Notes: generated by a model from the sequence alone, not told the origin. Counted from the first letter of the stretch, positions 45,786-54,638 are shown. The stretch is DNA of 64,000 nucleotides from Fundidesulfovibrio putealis DSM 16056 (GCF_000429325.1 NZ_KE386885.1:31090-95089); one strand, 5' to 3'. Made by a program: numbers and translations.

Positions 45786-45911
45786 ACTCGCCTCCCTGGA
45801 ATTTATGGGATATTCCGGAGCATAGCCCTCCTGGCGCGTCTGCGCAAGGCGGGAGGGGAATCTTCTCGTGCCGTTTGACATCGTTCCATGCGCAACGATA
45901 GGAACGTGCGT

Positions 45912-47801
45912 ATGAGCACCCCTCACGGCCTTGAAACCTCCCACTCGAAAAGCACGCTTGTCATGGCGCTTGGCGCGCTGGGCGTTGTCTATGGCGACAT
46001 CGGCACCTCGCCCCTCTACGCCGTGAAGGAGTGCTTCCACGGCCTGCACGCCATCGAGCTGACCACCGCCAACGTCATGGGCGTTCTCTCGCTGATTTTC
46101 TGGTCGCTGACCGTGGTCATCACGGTCAAGTACGTGTCCTTCATCCTGCGCGCGGACAACAAGGGAGAGGGCGGCATGTTCGCCCTGCTGGAGCTGTTGC
46201 CCGCCAAGAAGCTCGGCGCCAAGACCGTGGCCGTCACCATGCTGCTCGGCCTGTGCGGAGCGTCTCTTTTGTGCGGCGAGGCGGTGATCACTCCGGCCAT
46301 CTCGGTGCTCTCGGCCATGGAGGGCCTGGAAGTGGCCACCAATCAGGCCGGGCCGCTGGTGGTTCCGCTGACGCTCATCATCCTGCTTGGGCTGTTCATG
46401 GTGCAGAAGCACGGCACGGCGGGCATCGGGCGCGTGTTCGGCCCGGTGATGATCGTGTGGTTCCTGGTGATCGGAGGCCTTGGGCTCGCGCAGATCATCG
46501 CGCACCCCGACGTGCTGCTGGCCTTGAACCCGGTCCACGCCGTGGACTTCTTCGCGCGCAACCACTTCCACGGCATCCTGGTGCTGGGCTCGGTGGTGCT
46601 GTGCATCACCGGCGGCGAGGCCCTCTATGCGGACATGGGGCACTTCGGAAAGCGCGCCATCAGGATGTCCTGGCTGTTCTACGCCTATCCGGGCCTGCTG
46701 CTGAACTATTTCGGGCAGGGCGCGGGGCTCATCGCCAGCCCCTCCATCGTGGCCAACCCCTTCTACGGCATCGTGCCCATGGCCTTCGTGTTCCCCATGG
46801 TCGCCCTGTCCACCATGGCCACCATCATCGCCTCCCAGGCCATGATCTCGGGCGTGTTCTCGCTGATACGCCAGGCCGTGCAGCTGGGGTATTTCCCTCG
46901 CGTGCGCATCGTGCACACCTCGCACCACATGGAAGGCCAGATCTACATCCCGGAGATCAACACCATGCTCATGTGGGCCTGCATCGCGCTGGTGCTCATC
47001 TTCAAGGAGTCCAGCCGTCTGGCCGCCGCCTACGGCATCGCCGTGACCGCCACCATGACCATCACCTCCTGCCTGTATTTCCTGGTGGCCACCAAACGCT
47101 GGAACTGGCCCGTCTGGAAGGCCGCCCCCATGCTGGCCCTGTTTCTGAGCTTCGATCTCTCCTTCTTCGGCTCCAACCTGCTGAAGATCTTCGACGGCGG
47201 CTGGATTCCAGTGGTCATCGCCACCGGAATCGTGGCCTGCATGAGCACCTGGAAGGCCGGACGCGCCGCCCTGAGCAGGGTGCTCAGCGCCGGGGCCGTG
47301 CCGCTGGAACTGTTCCTGGACGACGTGGCCGCCAAAAAGCCGCACCGGGCCAAGGGGGCGGCCGTGTTCCTGTCGGTGTCGCCAACCGGCACGCCGGTCA
47401 CGCTGCTGCACTTCTTCAAGCACACCAAGATGCTCCACGAGAAGGTGGTCATCCTGTCCATCCAGTCGTCCAGCGACCCCTACTCCAACCTCGGGCAGAA
47501 CCTTTCCATCTCCTGCCTGGGCGAGGGTTTCTACCGGGTGATCGCCACCTACGGCTTCATGCAGACCCCAGACGTGCCCCAGATACTGGACTTCGCCCGC
47601 AGCGCGGGCCTTGAGGCCGACCCTGCCGACACCACCTTCTTCCTGGGGCGAGAATCGCTCTTCACCACGGGCAGAAGCCACCTGCCCGGATGGCGCAAGC
47701 GGCTGTTCGAGTTCATGAGCCGCAACTCGCGCCCGGCGTCGTCATACTTCAACATCCCGCCGGGACGGGTGATGGAGATCGGCGTGCAGGTGGAGTTGTA
47801 G
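45912..47801 (+). CDS. kup: Low-affinity potassium uptake protein Kup
   Basis: 629 residues, the typical Kup length. About twelve membrane helices occupy 12-430, starting LGALGVVYGDIGTSPLYAVKECF, a near-invariant Kup motif. The C-terminal cytoplasmic domain (about 440-629) ends as in E. coli Kup. It imports K+ with H+ symport. The preferred ATG at 45912 has AGGA 8 nt upstream; an earlier ATG at 45888 lacks a site. Confidence 0.95.
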   Translation: MSTPHGLETSHSKSTLVMALGALGVVYGDIGTSPLYAVKECFHGLHAIELTTANVMGVLSLIFWSLTVVITVKYVSFILRADNKGEGGMFALLELLPAKKLGAKTVAVTMLLGLCGASLLCGEAVITPAISVLSAMEGLEVATNQAGPLVVPLTLIILLGLFMVQKHGTAGIGRVFGPVMIVWFLVIGGLGLAQIIAHPDVLLALNPVHAVDFFARNHFHGILVLGSVVLCITGGEALYADMGHFGKRAIRMSWLFYAYPGLLLNYFGQGAGLIASPSIVANPFYGIVPMAFVFPMVALSTMATIIASQAMISGVFSLIRQAVQLGYFPRVRIVHTSHHMEGQIYIPEINTMLMWACIALVLIFKESSRLAAAYGIAVTATMTITSCLYFLVATKRWNWPVWKAAPMLALFLSFDLSFFGSNLLKIFDGGWIPVVIATGIVACMSTWKAGRAALSRVLSAGAVPLELFLDDVAAKKPHRAKGAAVFLSVSPTGTPVTLLHFFKHTKMLHEKVVILSIQSSSDPYSNLGQNLSISCLGEGFYRVIATYGFMQTPDVPQILDFARSAGLEADPADTTFFLGRESLFTTGRSHLPGWRKRLFEFMSRNSRPASSYFNIPPGRVMEIGVQVEL

Positions 47802-47939
47802 GCGCAAGGCGCGCCCGAAGCGGAGTTCCATCAGACGTCGCGGCAGGGGCGGACCGATACGCCAACAAGCCCTGGACCAAACTGCGCACACGAGCAACGC
47901 ATACCCGCATGCGCGGCCAGACCAGCGGAGCCTCTCATC

Positions 47940-48440
47940 CTACGCGGACTTGAGCTCGTCTTCGGCGCAGGCCCCATCATCGGCTTGCGCACCGCCATCC
48001 GGTTCGGAGGCCGACGCGGGCGCAGGTCCCAGGCCGCCCGGCGGCAGCATGCCAAGCGCCCCCAGAAATACGGCCAGCAACTCGCTGTCCAGGGGCTTGG
48101 TCATGTAGTGGTCCGCGCCGCAGGCATACAGGGCATCTATCTTGGTGTCGCGCTCCTCCACGGAGGAGAGCATGATGATCTTGGGGCGCTGTTCCAGCGG
48201 GATGCGGCTCTCGTTGTAGCAATGCACGATCTCTCGCACGGTGGTCAGCCCGTCCAGTCCGGGCATCATCACGTCCATGAAAATCAGGTGATAGCCGTCC
48301 CCGGAGGCCAGGGATTCCTTCACGCGGGCCACGGCGTCCATGCCGGAATAGGCCATGCGCACCCTCCCCAACGGCTGGAGCAGCTGGTTGGCGTGAAACT
48401 GGGTCACCTCGTCGTCATCCACCGTGAGCACGTTCAGCAT
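47940..48440 (-). CDS. Stand-alone receiver (CheY-like) protein with Pro/Ala tail
   Basis: 166 residues. A receiver domain (1-125) has DDDE near 8, phospho-Asp in FMDVMMPGLDG (about 56), a switch Ser in MLSSVEE and the Lys in MTKPLD. The last 40 residues are low-complexity and acidic (ASASEPDGGAQADDGA). There is no output domain, so it acts by binding partners. GGGGG is just before the ATG. No cognate kinase is adjacent; one of the orphan kinases in this window is possible. Confidence 0.88.
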   Translation of the reverse strand: MLNVLTVDDDEVTQFHANQLLQPLGRVRMAYSGMDAVARVKESLASGDGYHLIFMDVMMPGLDGLTTVREIVHCYNESRIPLEQRPKIIMLSSVEERDTKIDALYACGADHYMTKPLDSELLAVFLGALGMLPPGGLGPAPASASEPDGGAQADDGACAEDELKSA

Positions 48441-48503
48441 CGTACCCCCGCTTTTTCATGATTATGACCCACATTTCGCACAATTCACCGCCCCTCGCAA
48501 CGC

Positions 48504-48527
48504 AAAAGGCCCCTTTCGGGGCCTCAA
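48504..48527 (-). terminator. Rho-independent terminator after surE
   Basis: AGGCCCC pairs with GGGGCCT across TTTC; on the minus strand it is followed by TTTTG. It lies 20 bp past the surE stop. Confidence 0.8.
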
Positions 48528-48547
48528 ACGTCGCAAACAACAGTCGC

Positions 48548-49300
48548 TCAGAACGAAAGACCCGCAAGACGCTCCATTGTTTCGTGGTCGGTGAAGTCGA
48601 AACGCAGCGGGGTGAGCGTCATGAAGCCTTCCGTCAGCAGCGCCCTGTCCTGGCCGGGAAGAACCCGGTCCGTGGGGATGACGCCCGTGAGCCAGTAATA
48701 AGGGCGACCCCTGGGGTCCACGCGCGCGTCGTACCAGTCGTGGTAGGCGGCGTGGGTCTGGGGGCAGACCCTAAGGCCGCACACCTTATCCATGGGAAGG
48801 TCCGGGAAATTCATGTTCAGCACGCAGTTGCCGGGCAGGGCGTCCCAGTCGACTTTCGCCAGGAACGAGGCTGCGAAGTCCGCCTGCGCGGACAGGTCGC
48901 CGGGGCTGAAGCTGTCGTAGGAGAGCGCCAGGGCCGGAAAGCCCATGAGCGCGCCCTCGGTGGCGGCGGACACTGTGCCGGAATAGAGGATGTCCACGCC
49001 CACGTTGGCCCCGGCGTTGATGCCGGAGACAACCAGATCGGGCGGCGACGCAAGCAGCGTGGTCAGGCCGAGCTTCACGCAGTCCGCCGGGGTGCCGGAT
49101 ACGCCCTGGCCGTAAAAATCCTTTTCCTCGAAAATTTTTACGCGAAGCGGTGCAGCCAAGGTGACGGCGTGTCCCACGGCGCTCATCTCCGTGACCGGGG
49201 CCACCACCTGCACGTCGTGACCGGCGCGCACCAGCGCGTGATAGATGGAGCGCAGCCCGATGGCCTGGATTCCGTCGTCGTTGGTGAGAAGTATTTTCAT
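48548..49300 (-). CDS. surE: 5'-nucleotidase SurE
   Basis: 250 residues. The metal-binding start MKILLTNDDGIQAIGL (Asp pair at 8-9) and the GINAGANVGVDILYSGTV motif are diagnostic. SurE dephosphorylates nucleoside 5'- and 3'-monophosphates and is linked to stationary-phase survival. The Shine-Dalgarno is weak. A terminator follows. It is divergent from the nuclease gene over 150 bp. Confidence 0.95.
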   Translation of the reverse strand: MKILLTNDDGIQAIGLRSIYHALVRAGHDVQVVAPVTEMSAVGHAVTLAAPLRVKIFEEKDFYGQGVSGTPADCVKLGLTTLLASPPDLVVSGINAGANVGVDILYSGTVSAATEGALMGFPALALSYDSFSPGDLSAQADFAASFLAKVDWDALPGNCVLNMNFPDLPMDKVCGLRVCPQTHAAYHDWYDARVDPRGRPYYWLTGVIPTDRVLPGQDRALLTEGFMTLTPLRFDFTDHETMERLAGLSF

Positions 49301-49401
49301 GGGTTTCTTTCGCGATGCTCCGATATTTGTGCAGTTCGACGCGTGGGCGTCCCTTCCCCCCGCCGGGCCACTTGCCCCGGCCTTGGAAATCTGTAACTCT
49401 T

Positions 49402-49418
49402 TGCGTCAGTTGGACGCA
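49402..49418. promoter_or_regulatory. Short inverted repeat upstream of the nuclease gene
   Basis: TGCGTC and GACGCA separated by 5 bp, centred 40 bp before the GTG start at 49451. Possible operator, low support. Confidence 0.3.
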
Positions 49419-49450
49419 TACTAGATTACCCCTGTGAGGCTGGCAAGCCG

Positions 49451-50482
49451 GTGACCGAAAAACGCATCTTCGTACGTGACCTCTCCGTGGGCGACCAGGT
49501 GAGCGAATGCTTCCTGCTGGCGCAGGCATCCAAGGGCCAAGCCCGCAACGGCCCGTTCTGGTCGCTCAAGCTCCAGGACGCCTCCGGGGTCATCGAGGCC
49601 AAGCTCTGGTCGCCCGGCGCGGCCGCCATCGACGACCTCCCCGCCGGGCAGTTCGTCCTGGCCACGGGCACGGTCACCAGCTACCGCGACCAGCCCCAGC
49701 TCAACCTGGACCGCCTGGAACCCCTGGGAACATCCCCCGAGGGCGTGGACTTCAGCCACTTCCTGCCCGAGAGCGAGGAGAAGCCCGAGTCCATCTACGC
49801 GAAACTCGAAGAGTTCCTTTCGTCCAACATCGGCCACGCCCCCTGGCGGCGCTTCTGCCGCAAGGTGCTGGGCGACCCGGAAATCCGCGAGAAGCTGCTG
49901 GCCGCGCCCGGCGCGAAAGCCATGCACCACGCCTACCGGGGCGGGCTCCTGGAGCACACCCTGGCCGTGTGCAAGGTGGCCCAGGCGCTTTGCGAGCTCT
50001 ACCCGGCCCTGGACCGCGACACCCTCCTGGCCGCCGCAGCCTTCCACGACATGGGCAAGGCCTGGGAGCTCTCCTCCGGCCTCACCCGCGACTACACCGA
50101 CGAGGGCCAGATGCTCGGCCACATCGTGCTGTCGCTGACGCTCCTGGAGCCCTACCTGCGCAAAGCCAGGGACCTGGACCCGGGTCTGATCCTGCATTTC
50201 AAGCACATGCTCCTGAGCCACCACGGAGAGCTGGCCTACGGTTCCCCCAAGACGCCCATGACCCCCGAGGCCATGCTGCTGCACTTCGCGGACAACATCG
50301 ACGCCAAGGTGCAGCAGTTCACCGGCGCGGTGGAGAATCCGGACAAGATCGGCGTGGCCGGTTTCGTGCGCGGCCTGGACCGCTATGTGTTCAACCCGGT
50401 GCGCGTGCGGCCCGAGGCCCCCGCTCCCAAGAAGCCCCAGGACAAAGGTCCCAGCCAATGTTCGTTACCTTTGAAGGTGTAG
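49451..50482 (+). CDS. YhaM-like 3'-5' exoribonuclease (OB plus HD domain)
   Basis: 343 residues. The N-terminal OB-fold (about 1-95: RIFVRDLSVGDQVSECFLL, GPFWSLKLQDASGVIEAKLW) resembles YhaM/CBF1. The HD domain has HHAYRGGLLEHT near 158 and AAAFHDMGKAWE near 197. YhaM of Bacillus trims RNA 3' ends. The start is GTG at 49451 with a distant GAGG. It overlaps tmk by 25 bp, so the two are co-transcribed. Confidence 0.85.
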   Translation: MTEKRIFVRDLSVGDQVSECFLLAQASKGQARNGPFWSLKLQDASGVIEAKLWSPGAAAIDDLPAGQFVLATGTVTSYRDQPQLNLDRLEPLGTSPEGVDFSHFLPESEEKPESIYAKLEEFLSSNIGHAPWRRFCRKVLGDPEIREKLLAAPGAKAMHHAYRGGLLEHTLAVCKVAQALCELYPALDRDTLLAAAAFHDMGKAWELSSGLTRDYTDEGQMLGHIVLSLTLLEPYLRKARDLDPGLILHFKHMLLSHHGELAYGSPKTPMTPEAMLLHFADNIDAKVQQFTGAVENPDKIGVAGFVRGLDRYVFNPVRVRPEAPAPKKPQDKGPSQCSLPLKV

Positions 50483-51087
50483 AGGGCGCGGGAAAGTCCA
50501 CCCAGATCGCCCTGGCCGAGTCCTGGCTGCGCAGCCTGGGGCACACGGTGCTGACCACGCGCCAGCCCGGCGGCTGCGGCCTGGGCCTGACCCTTCGCGC
50601 CATCCTGCTGGACGCGCGCAACACCCACCTGGATTCCACGGCGGAACTGTTTCTCTATCTGGCCGACCGGGCCCAGCACGTGGCCGAGGTGATCCGCCCG
50701 GCCCTGGCCCAGGGCGCGGTGGTGCTGTGCGACCGCTACCATGATTCCACCGTGGCCTATCAGGGCTTCGGGCGTGGCCTGGACGTGGAGCGCCTGATTT
50801 CGCTTGGCGAGATGGCCACCGGGGGGCTCGCCCCGGACGTGACCGTGGTGCTGGACCTGCCCGTGGAGCAAGGGCTCGCGCGGGCCAGGAGCCGCAACTC
50901 GGGCGCAGGGGCCAGCCAGTCCGAAGGGAGATTCGAGGCGCTGGAGATGGCCTTCCACCAGCGGGTGCGGGACGGCTTTCTTACGCTGGCCGCGCGCGAG
51001 CCGCATCGCTTCGCCGTGGCCGACGCCACGGGCGATCCGCAAGCGGTGTTCAGCCGGGTGCAACGCGCCATCGGGCAGCGTCTGTAA
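50458..51087 (+). CDS. tmk: Thymidylate kinase
   Basis: 209 residues. P-loop GVEGAGKST (7-15), DRYHDSTVAYQG near 92-103 with the DRY/H motif, and an Arg-containing LID in RSRNSGAGASQSEGRFE near 144-160. It phosphorylates dTMP to dTDP. It starts 25 bp inside the end of the nuclease gene. The Shine-Dalgarno is weak (AAAGG), consistent with translational coupling. Confidence 0.93.
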   Translation: MFVTFEGVEGAGKSTQIALAESWLRSLGHTVLTTRQPGGCGLGLTLRAILLDARNTHLDSTAELFLYLADRAQHVAEVIRPALAQGAVVLCDRYHDSTVAYQGFGRGLDVERLISLGEMATGGLAPDVTVVLDLPVEQGLARARSRNSGAGASQSEGRFEALEMAFHQRVRDGFLTLAAREPHRFAVADATGDPQAVFSRVQRAIGQRL

Positions 51088-51191
51088 CAGGCGTGTCCCG
51101 AAGTGCCGCGCACAATTGAGAAAAGTCTTTCCTGCCGCGCTGCTTCTGGGCTAGAAGGAAGATATTCCCACGCACTTTCAGGAGGATTGCC

Positions 51192-51992
51192 ATGCTTCGC
51201 AGGATAGTCTTCATCATGCTCGCCCTGGCCTTATGCGCCCAGGCCGCCCTGGCCCAGGCGCCTTTCGATATCGCCAAGCAGAGCCTGCTCACCGAGATAG
51301 TCAACCGTAAGAAACTGGTGGTGGGCATGGAGCTCAAGTATCCGCCCTTCGAGTCAACCGACACCAAGGGCCAGCCCGTGGGACTGGATGTCGAGCTCGC
51401 CCGCATGGCCGCCAAGGACCTGGGCGTGGAGCTTGAAATTAAGGACATGGAATGGACCGGCCTCATCCCGGCGCTGCAGACCGGCAAGATCGACCTGATC
51501 ATCTCCGGCATCACCGGCACCCTGGAGCGCGCCAAGACCATCACCTTCACCAGCGCCTACTTCACCACCGGCCTGTGCGCCCTGCTTTCCAGCAAGCGCG
51601 CCGCCGACGTGACCTCCGTGGAACAGCTGGACGACCCCAAGCGCGTCATCGCGGTGAAGACCGGCACCACTTCAGACCTGCTGGCCGCAAAGCGCTTCCC
51701 CAAGGCCACCATCAACCGCTACAAGGACGAATCCGCCTGCGTGGCGGAAGTGGTCAACGGGCGCGCCGACGCCTTCATCTACGACCAGCTGTCCATCGCC
51801 AAGCACGCCAAGGAGTTCCCGGACGCCACCAAGGCCATCCTCCAGCCCTTCACCTACGAGCCCTTCTGCATCGCCATGCGCAAGGGCGACTTCGACCTCT
51901 GGAACTGGATGGAAATGTTCGTCACCCTTCGCCGCGCAGACGGCTCCCTGGAAGCGTTGCGCAAGCAGTTTGTCGGCCCCCTGCTGAAATAA
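51192..51992 (+). CDS. Amino-acid ABC transporter substrate-binding protein
   Basis: 266 residues. The signal peptide ends AALA with cleavage before QAPF. The mature SBP_bac_3 fold has VVGMELKYPPFESTDTKGQ and a second-lobe ISGITGTLERAKTITFT segment. It captures a polar amino acid in the periplasm. AGGAGG is 6 nt before the ATG. The permease follows after a hairpin; no ATPase gene is adjacent. Confidence 0.92.
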   Translation: MLRRIVFIMLALALCAQAALAQAPFDIAKQSLLTEIVNRKKLVVGMELKYPPFESTDTKGQPVGLDVELARMAAKDLGVELEIKDMEWTGLIPALQTGKIDLIISGITGTLERAKTITFTSAYFTTGLCALLSSKRAADVTSVEQLDDPKRVIAVKTGTTSDLLAAKRFPKATINRYKDESACVAEVVNGRADAFIYDQLSIAKHAKEFPDATKAILQPFTYEPFCIAMRKGDFDLWNWMEMFVTLRRADGSLEALRKQFVGPLLK

Positions 51993-52002
51993 CCCTTCGG
52001 AA

Positions 52003-52046
52003 CCGGCCCGGCGCGCCGCAACCGGCTGCCGGGCCGGACCGTTCTT
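52003..52046 (+). terminator. Hairpin between binding protein and permease genes
   Basis: CCGGCCCGG pairs with CCGGGCCGG (17-nt loop) followed by ACCGTTCTTT. It overlaps the permease leader and may reduce transcription of the permease relative to the binding protein, a usual arrangement. Confidence 0.6.
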
Positions 52047-52049
52047 TCC

Positions 52050-52835
52050 ATGCACAATAAATACGCCGTCCGCCTCATACTGTTCAGCATCGGAACAGCC
52101 GCCCTGGTGGCCCTCTTGTCCACCATCCGCTACAACTGGAACTGGTGGGTGGTCTGGCAGTACCGCGATCTGTTCATAGAGGGCTTCGCCACCACCATCA
52201 TGGTGTCCTGTGGGGCCATCACCCTGGGGCTGGTCATCGGCATACTGGGCGGCCTGGCCCGCGTGTCCGAGAACATCTGGCTGCGCGAGGCGGCCACGCT
52301 CTACGTCTGGGGCTTTCGCGGCACGCCCCTGCTCACCCAGATCTACATCTTCTATTTCTGCTTCGGCGTGGTGGTCCACGTGGACAGCCCGTTTCTCATC
52401 GGCATGGCCACCCTGGCCTTTTTCGCCGGGGCCTACATCACGGAGATGGTCCGCGCGGGCATCGAATCCATTTCGGACGGCCAGTGGGAGGCCGCGCGTT
52501 CCACGGGCCTGACCCACGCCCAGGCACTTCGGCACGTGGTCTTTCCCCAGGCGCTGCGGCGCATCATTGCGCCGGTCACGGGCCAGTTCGTTTCGCTCAT
52601 CAAGGACTCCTCGCTGCTCTCGGTTATCGCCGTGCGCGAACTCACCAAGGGAGCGGAGATAGTAAACGCCGCAACATACAAGACTTTTGAGTCGTATCTG
52701 CCACTGGCGCTCTTTTATCTGCTGCTCACCTACCCGCTCTCCATCTTGACCTATCACCTGGAAAAGCGGATGAATTACCAGTCCACGCCGCGAACCAAGT
52801 CCGCCGCCACACTCAAAGGAGCCGTACCGAGATGA
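52050..52835 (+). CDS. Amino-acid ABC transporter permease
   Basis: 261 residues with about five membrane helices. The HisM-type BPD motif is near 110-205: GFRGTPLLTQIYIFYF, EAARSTGLTHAQALRHVVFPQALRRIIAP (the EAA loop, near 150-175) and SLIKDSSLLSVI. It forms the channel for the amino acid bound by the upstream protein. No good ribosome site precedes it. Its stop overlaps the glutaredoxin ATG (ATGA). The ATP-binding subunit is not in the window. Confidence 0.92.
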   Translation: MHNKYAVRLILFSIGTAALVALLSTIRYNWNWWVVWQYRDLFIEGFATTIMVSCGAITLGLVIGILGGLARVSENIWLREAATLYVWGFRGTPLLTQIYIFYFCFGVVVHVDSPFLIGMATLAFFAGAYITEMVRAGIESISDGQWEAARSTGLTHAQALRHVVFPQALRRIIAPVTGQFVSLIKDSSLLSVIAVRELTKGAEIVNAATYKTFESYLPLALFYLLLTYPLSILTYHLEKRMNYQSTPRTKSAATLKGAVPR

Positions 52836-53080
52836 AAAACGTGAAGATCTACGCTCTCTCCACCTGCATCCACTGCAAGCACTGCAAGGAGTACCTTGAC
52901 GAGCGCGGCCAGCCCTACGAATGCGTCTACGTGGACAGGCTTGCCGGGGAAGAGCGCAGCGAGACCATCGCATCCATCAAGAAGGTCAACCCGAACCTGT
53001 CCTTCCCCACGGTCATGGTCGGCAGCACGGTGATCGTCGGCTTCGACAAGGAGCAGCTGGAAAAGGCCCTGGAGGACTGA
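52832..53080 (+). CDS. Glutaredoxin-family protein
   Basis: 82 residues. The redox motif CIHC (12-15) and a nearby third Cys (18) follow the first beta strand KIYALST. The SFPTVMVGSTVIVGFDKEQLEKAL segment has the cis-Pro and glutathione-side residues typical of the fold. It probably reduces disulfides in exchange with a reductase; the next gene is a plausible partner. It starts by ATGA overlap with the permease. Confidence 0.9.
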   Translation: MKNVKIYALSTCIHCKHCKEYLDERGQPYECVYVDRLAGEERSETIASIKKVNPNLSFPTVMVGSTVIVGFDKEQLEKALED

Positions 53081-53084
53081 GCAC

Positions 53085-53432
53085 ATGGACGCCAAGGAAC
53101 TTTACGGCAAGCTGAAGGATTTCCAGGAGAAGAAGGGCTATTATTTCAACCGCGACCAGAAGATGGTCATGGACCTTCTGGAGATGCTCCTGGTGAACAA
53201 GGAGCGCTACGGCCACATGGCCTGCCCCTGCCGCCTGGCCTCGGGCAACTTCGAAATGGACCGGGACATCGTCTGCCCCTGCCAGTACCGCGAGGCGGAC
53301 GTGGCGGAATACGGCACCTGCTTCTGCGGCCTCTACGCAAGCAAGGAGTGGAACGACGAGAAGCGCCCCCTGCGCGTGGTGCCGGAGCGCCGCCCGCCCG
53401 AAAAGGTGCTGGCCGGACTCGGACTGGAGTAG
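53085..53432 (+). CDS. Ferredoxin:thioredoxin reductase catalytic-subunit-like protein
   Basis: 115 residues. Cysteine motifs CPC (47-49), CPC (64-66) and CFC (79-81) match the FTR catalytic chain, which has CPC, CPC and CHC, but spacings differ (14 and 12 residues between). The catalytic His of CHC is Phe here. In FTR a [4Fe-4S] cluster and disulfide hand electrons from ferredoxin to thioredoxin. Here the partner may be the glutaredoxin 4 bp upstream. GGAGG precedes the ATG. Confidence 0.88.
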   Translation: MDAKELYGKLKDFQEKKGYYFNRDQKMVMDLLEMLLVNKERYGHMACPCRLASGNFEMDRDIVCPCQYREADVAEYGTCFCGLYASKEWNDEKRPLRVVPERRPPEKVLAGLGLE

Positions 53433-53440
53433 GGTGGCAT

Positions 53441-53470
53441 ACTTGAAAAACATGAATATGTTTTTCAAGT
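53441..53470 (+). terminator. Near-perfect hairpin after the FTR gene
   Basis: ACTTGAAAAACAT pairs exactly with ATGTTTTTCAAGT across GAAT, 8 bp after the stop. Confidence 0.75.
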
Positions 53471-53582
53471 GTAAACACCATAATTTCAGACAATTATCCT
53501 CAAAACAAGCGCATATTGATTTTGAGGAGCCATACTGAGAAAGGCGCGAAGCGTGCTGCTCAGGTAAGGCGTGTCGGAAGAT

Positions 53583-53632
53583 TAGCCTCCGCAGGCCTTA
53601 GGGCTTCGCCCTTTGGAAACCCTCATTATTTT
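53583..53632 (+). repeat. Dispersed hairpin repeat, type B
   Basis: Degenerate GCCTCCGCAGGCC followed by TTAGGGCTTCGCCCTTTGG and AAACCCTCATTATTT. Confidence 0.75.
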
Positions 53633-53720
53633 TGCGTTATCCGCGCCCTCGGCACGCGCCCGGACACGACACCACATCCCGCCCAGCCGCGCTCGGGCAT
53701 CCGACAGATACTTCATTAGA

Positions 53721-53757
53721 AAACAAGAACGGGAGGCCCAAAGCCTCCCGTTTGTTT
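53721..53757. terminator. Bidirectional terminator
   Basis: AAACAAGAACGGGAGGC, a short loop, GCCTCCCGTTTGTTT, with A/T tails on both sides; it serves the minus-strand PEP-CTERM gene and possibly rightward transcripts. Confidence 0.85.
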
Positions 53758-53798
53758 ATTTGCTCGCCCGCAGTGTTGCAGGCTTTGCGGCCAGTTCC

Positions 53799-54638
53799 CT
53801 ACTCGCCCTGCCTGGGCCTCATGCGCCTGTGCACGACGGCCATGATCGCCAGCCCCAGGCCGCCCAGGATCAGCGTTCCCGGCTCGGGATTGGGAACCGG
53901 GGCAGGGTCGGGGTTGCGCTGTTCATTGGGATCGGGAAGCACTTTCTCGAGTGGCGTGCCCATCAGGGGGTCGGCCTCGGGGACGAAAGAGGGCTGGGGG
54001 ATATGGGTAGTCTGGGGCAGGATGCCGAAATCGTCATCGCTTGCCGGATTCTTGGAACCGCCGTTTCCCGCCTCTTCCAGGCCTGTCATCAGGCTGGCGA
54101 GGACCAGATTCTGGTCCAAGGTCCCGCCCGAGGAACCGGGATTGCTGCCGGAACCGCCTGAACTGCCCGAACCGGCCAAGCCGCCGCTGCCCGGGTTGCC
54201 CGAACCACCCGAACCGCTGCCCGGATTCCAGGACGAACCAGAGTGAATCGAGGCTGCCTGCTGGGAGTGCGCCGGGTTCCCGGCTCCGGACACGAACCCG
54301 CGAGCCTGGGGACCGGAGGGAGCGGAGTCCTGCGGGAACGTAAGCGACGCAGTCATGTCAGAGAGGTAACCCGCCTGGGCCACCTCGAAAAAGTCCTGGA
54401 ACACTGCGGGGGACAAGCCCGTTCCGCCGTTCGGCACGGCTGACGAGCGCCGCTCGTCCTGGCGGGAAGGCTCAGCCTTCACCAGATTGGCGACATCCGG
54501 CTGCCTCTTGGATGAAGACTTATCGCTCAGGATATTCAACACCGTCTCAGGCAGAACGTTATGCCCCATGGCGCTGGCAATGCCAATGCAGGCAAGCACG
54601 GCAACGATCAAAAGCGGGAAGCCCAGACGGTATCTCAT
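53799..54638 (-). CDS. Gly/Ser-rich exported protein with PEP-CTERM sorting signal
   Basis: 279 residues. The N-terminal signal peptide is LLIVAVLACIGIASA. The C-terminus has the PEP-CTERM layout: NPEPGTLILGGLGLAIMAVV (PEP motif, hydrophobic helix) then the basic HRRMRPRQ. Exosortase recognises this signal. The middle (about 130-175) is low-complexity Gly/Ser/Asn (GSGSGGSGNPGSGGLAGSGS), with other parts rich in Asp/Pro. ATG at 54638 has AAGGA 9 nt upstream; a TTG three codons earlier is less likely. No exosortase or polysaccharide operon is next to it, although the GDP-mannose dehydratases lie on the other side of the non-coding region. Confidence 0.85.
   Translation of the reverse strand: MRYRLGFPLLIVAVLACIGIASAMGHNVLPETVLNILSDKSSSKRQPDVANLVKAEPSRQDERRSSAVPNGGTGLSPAVFQDFFEVAQAGYLSDMTASLTFPQDSAPSGPQARGFVSGAGNPAHSQQAASIHSGSSWNPGSGSGGSGNPGSGGLAGSGSSGGSGSNPGSSGGTLDQNLVLASLMTGLEEAGNGGSKNPASDDDFGILPQTTHIPQPSFVPEADPLMGTPLEKVLPDPNEQRNPDPAPVPNPEPGTLILGGLGLAIMAVVHRRMRPRQGE

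Larger units (their letters stand above)
53433..53798. other. Intergenic region with terminators and a repeat
   Basis: 366 bases without a supported gene, holding the FTR terminator, a type B repeat (53583-53632) and the hairpin at 53721-53757. Confidence 0.6.

Noticed and set aside
45786..47681. Upstream extension of the Cys-rich protein on the minus strand
   Set aside because: Lies opposite kup and lacks a start signal; the ATG at 45785 has GGGAGG and a signal peptide.
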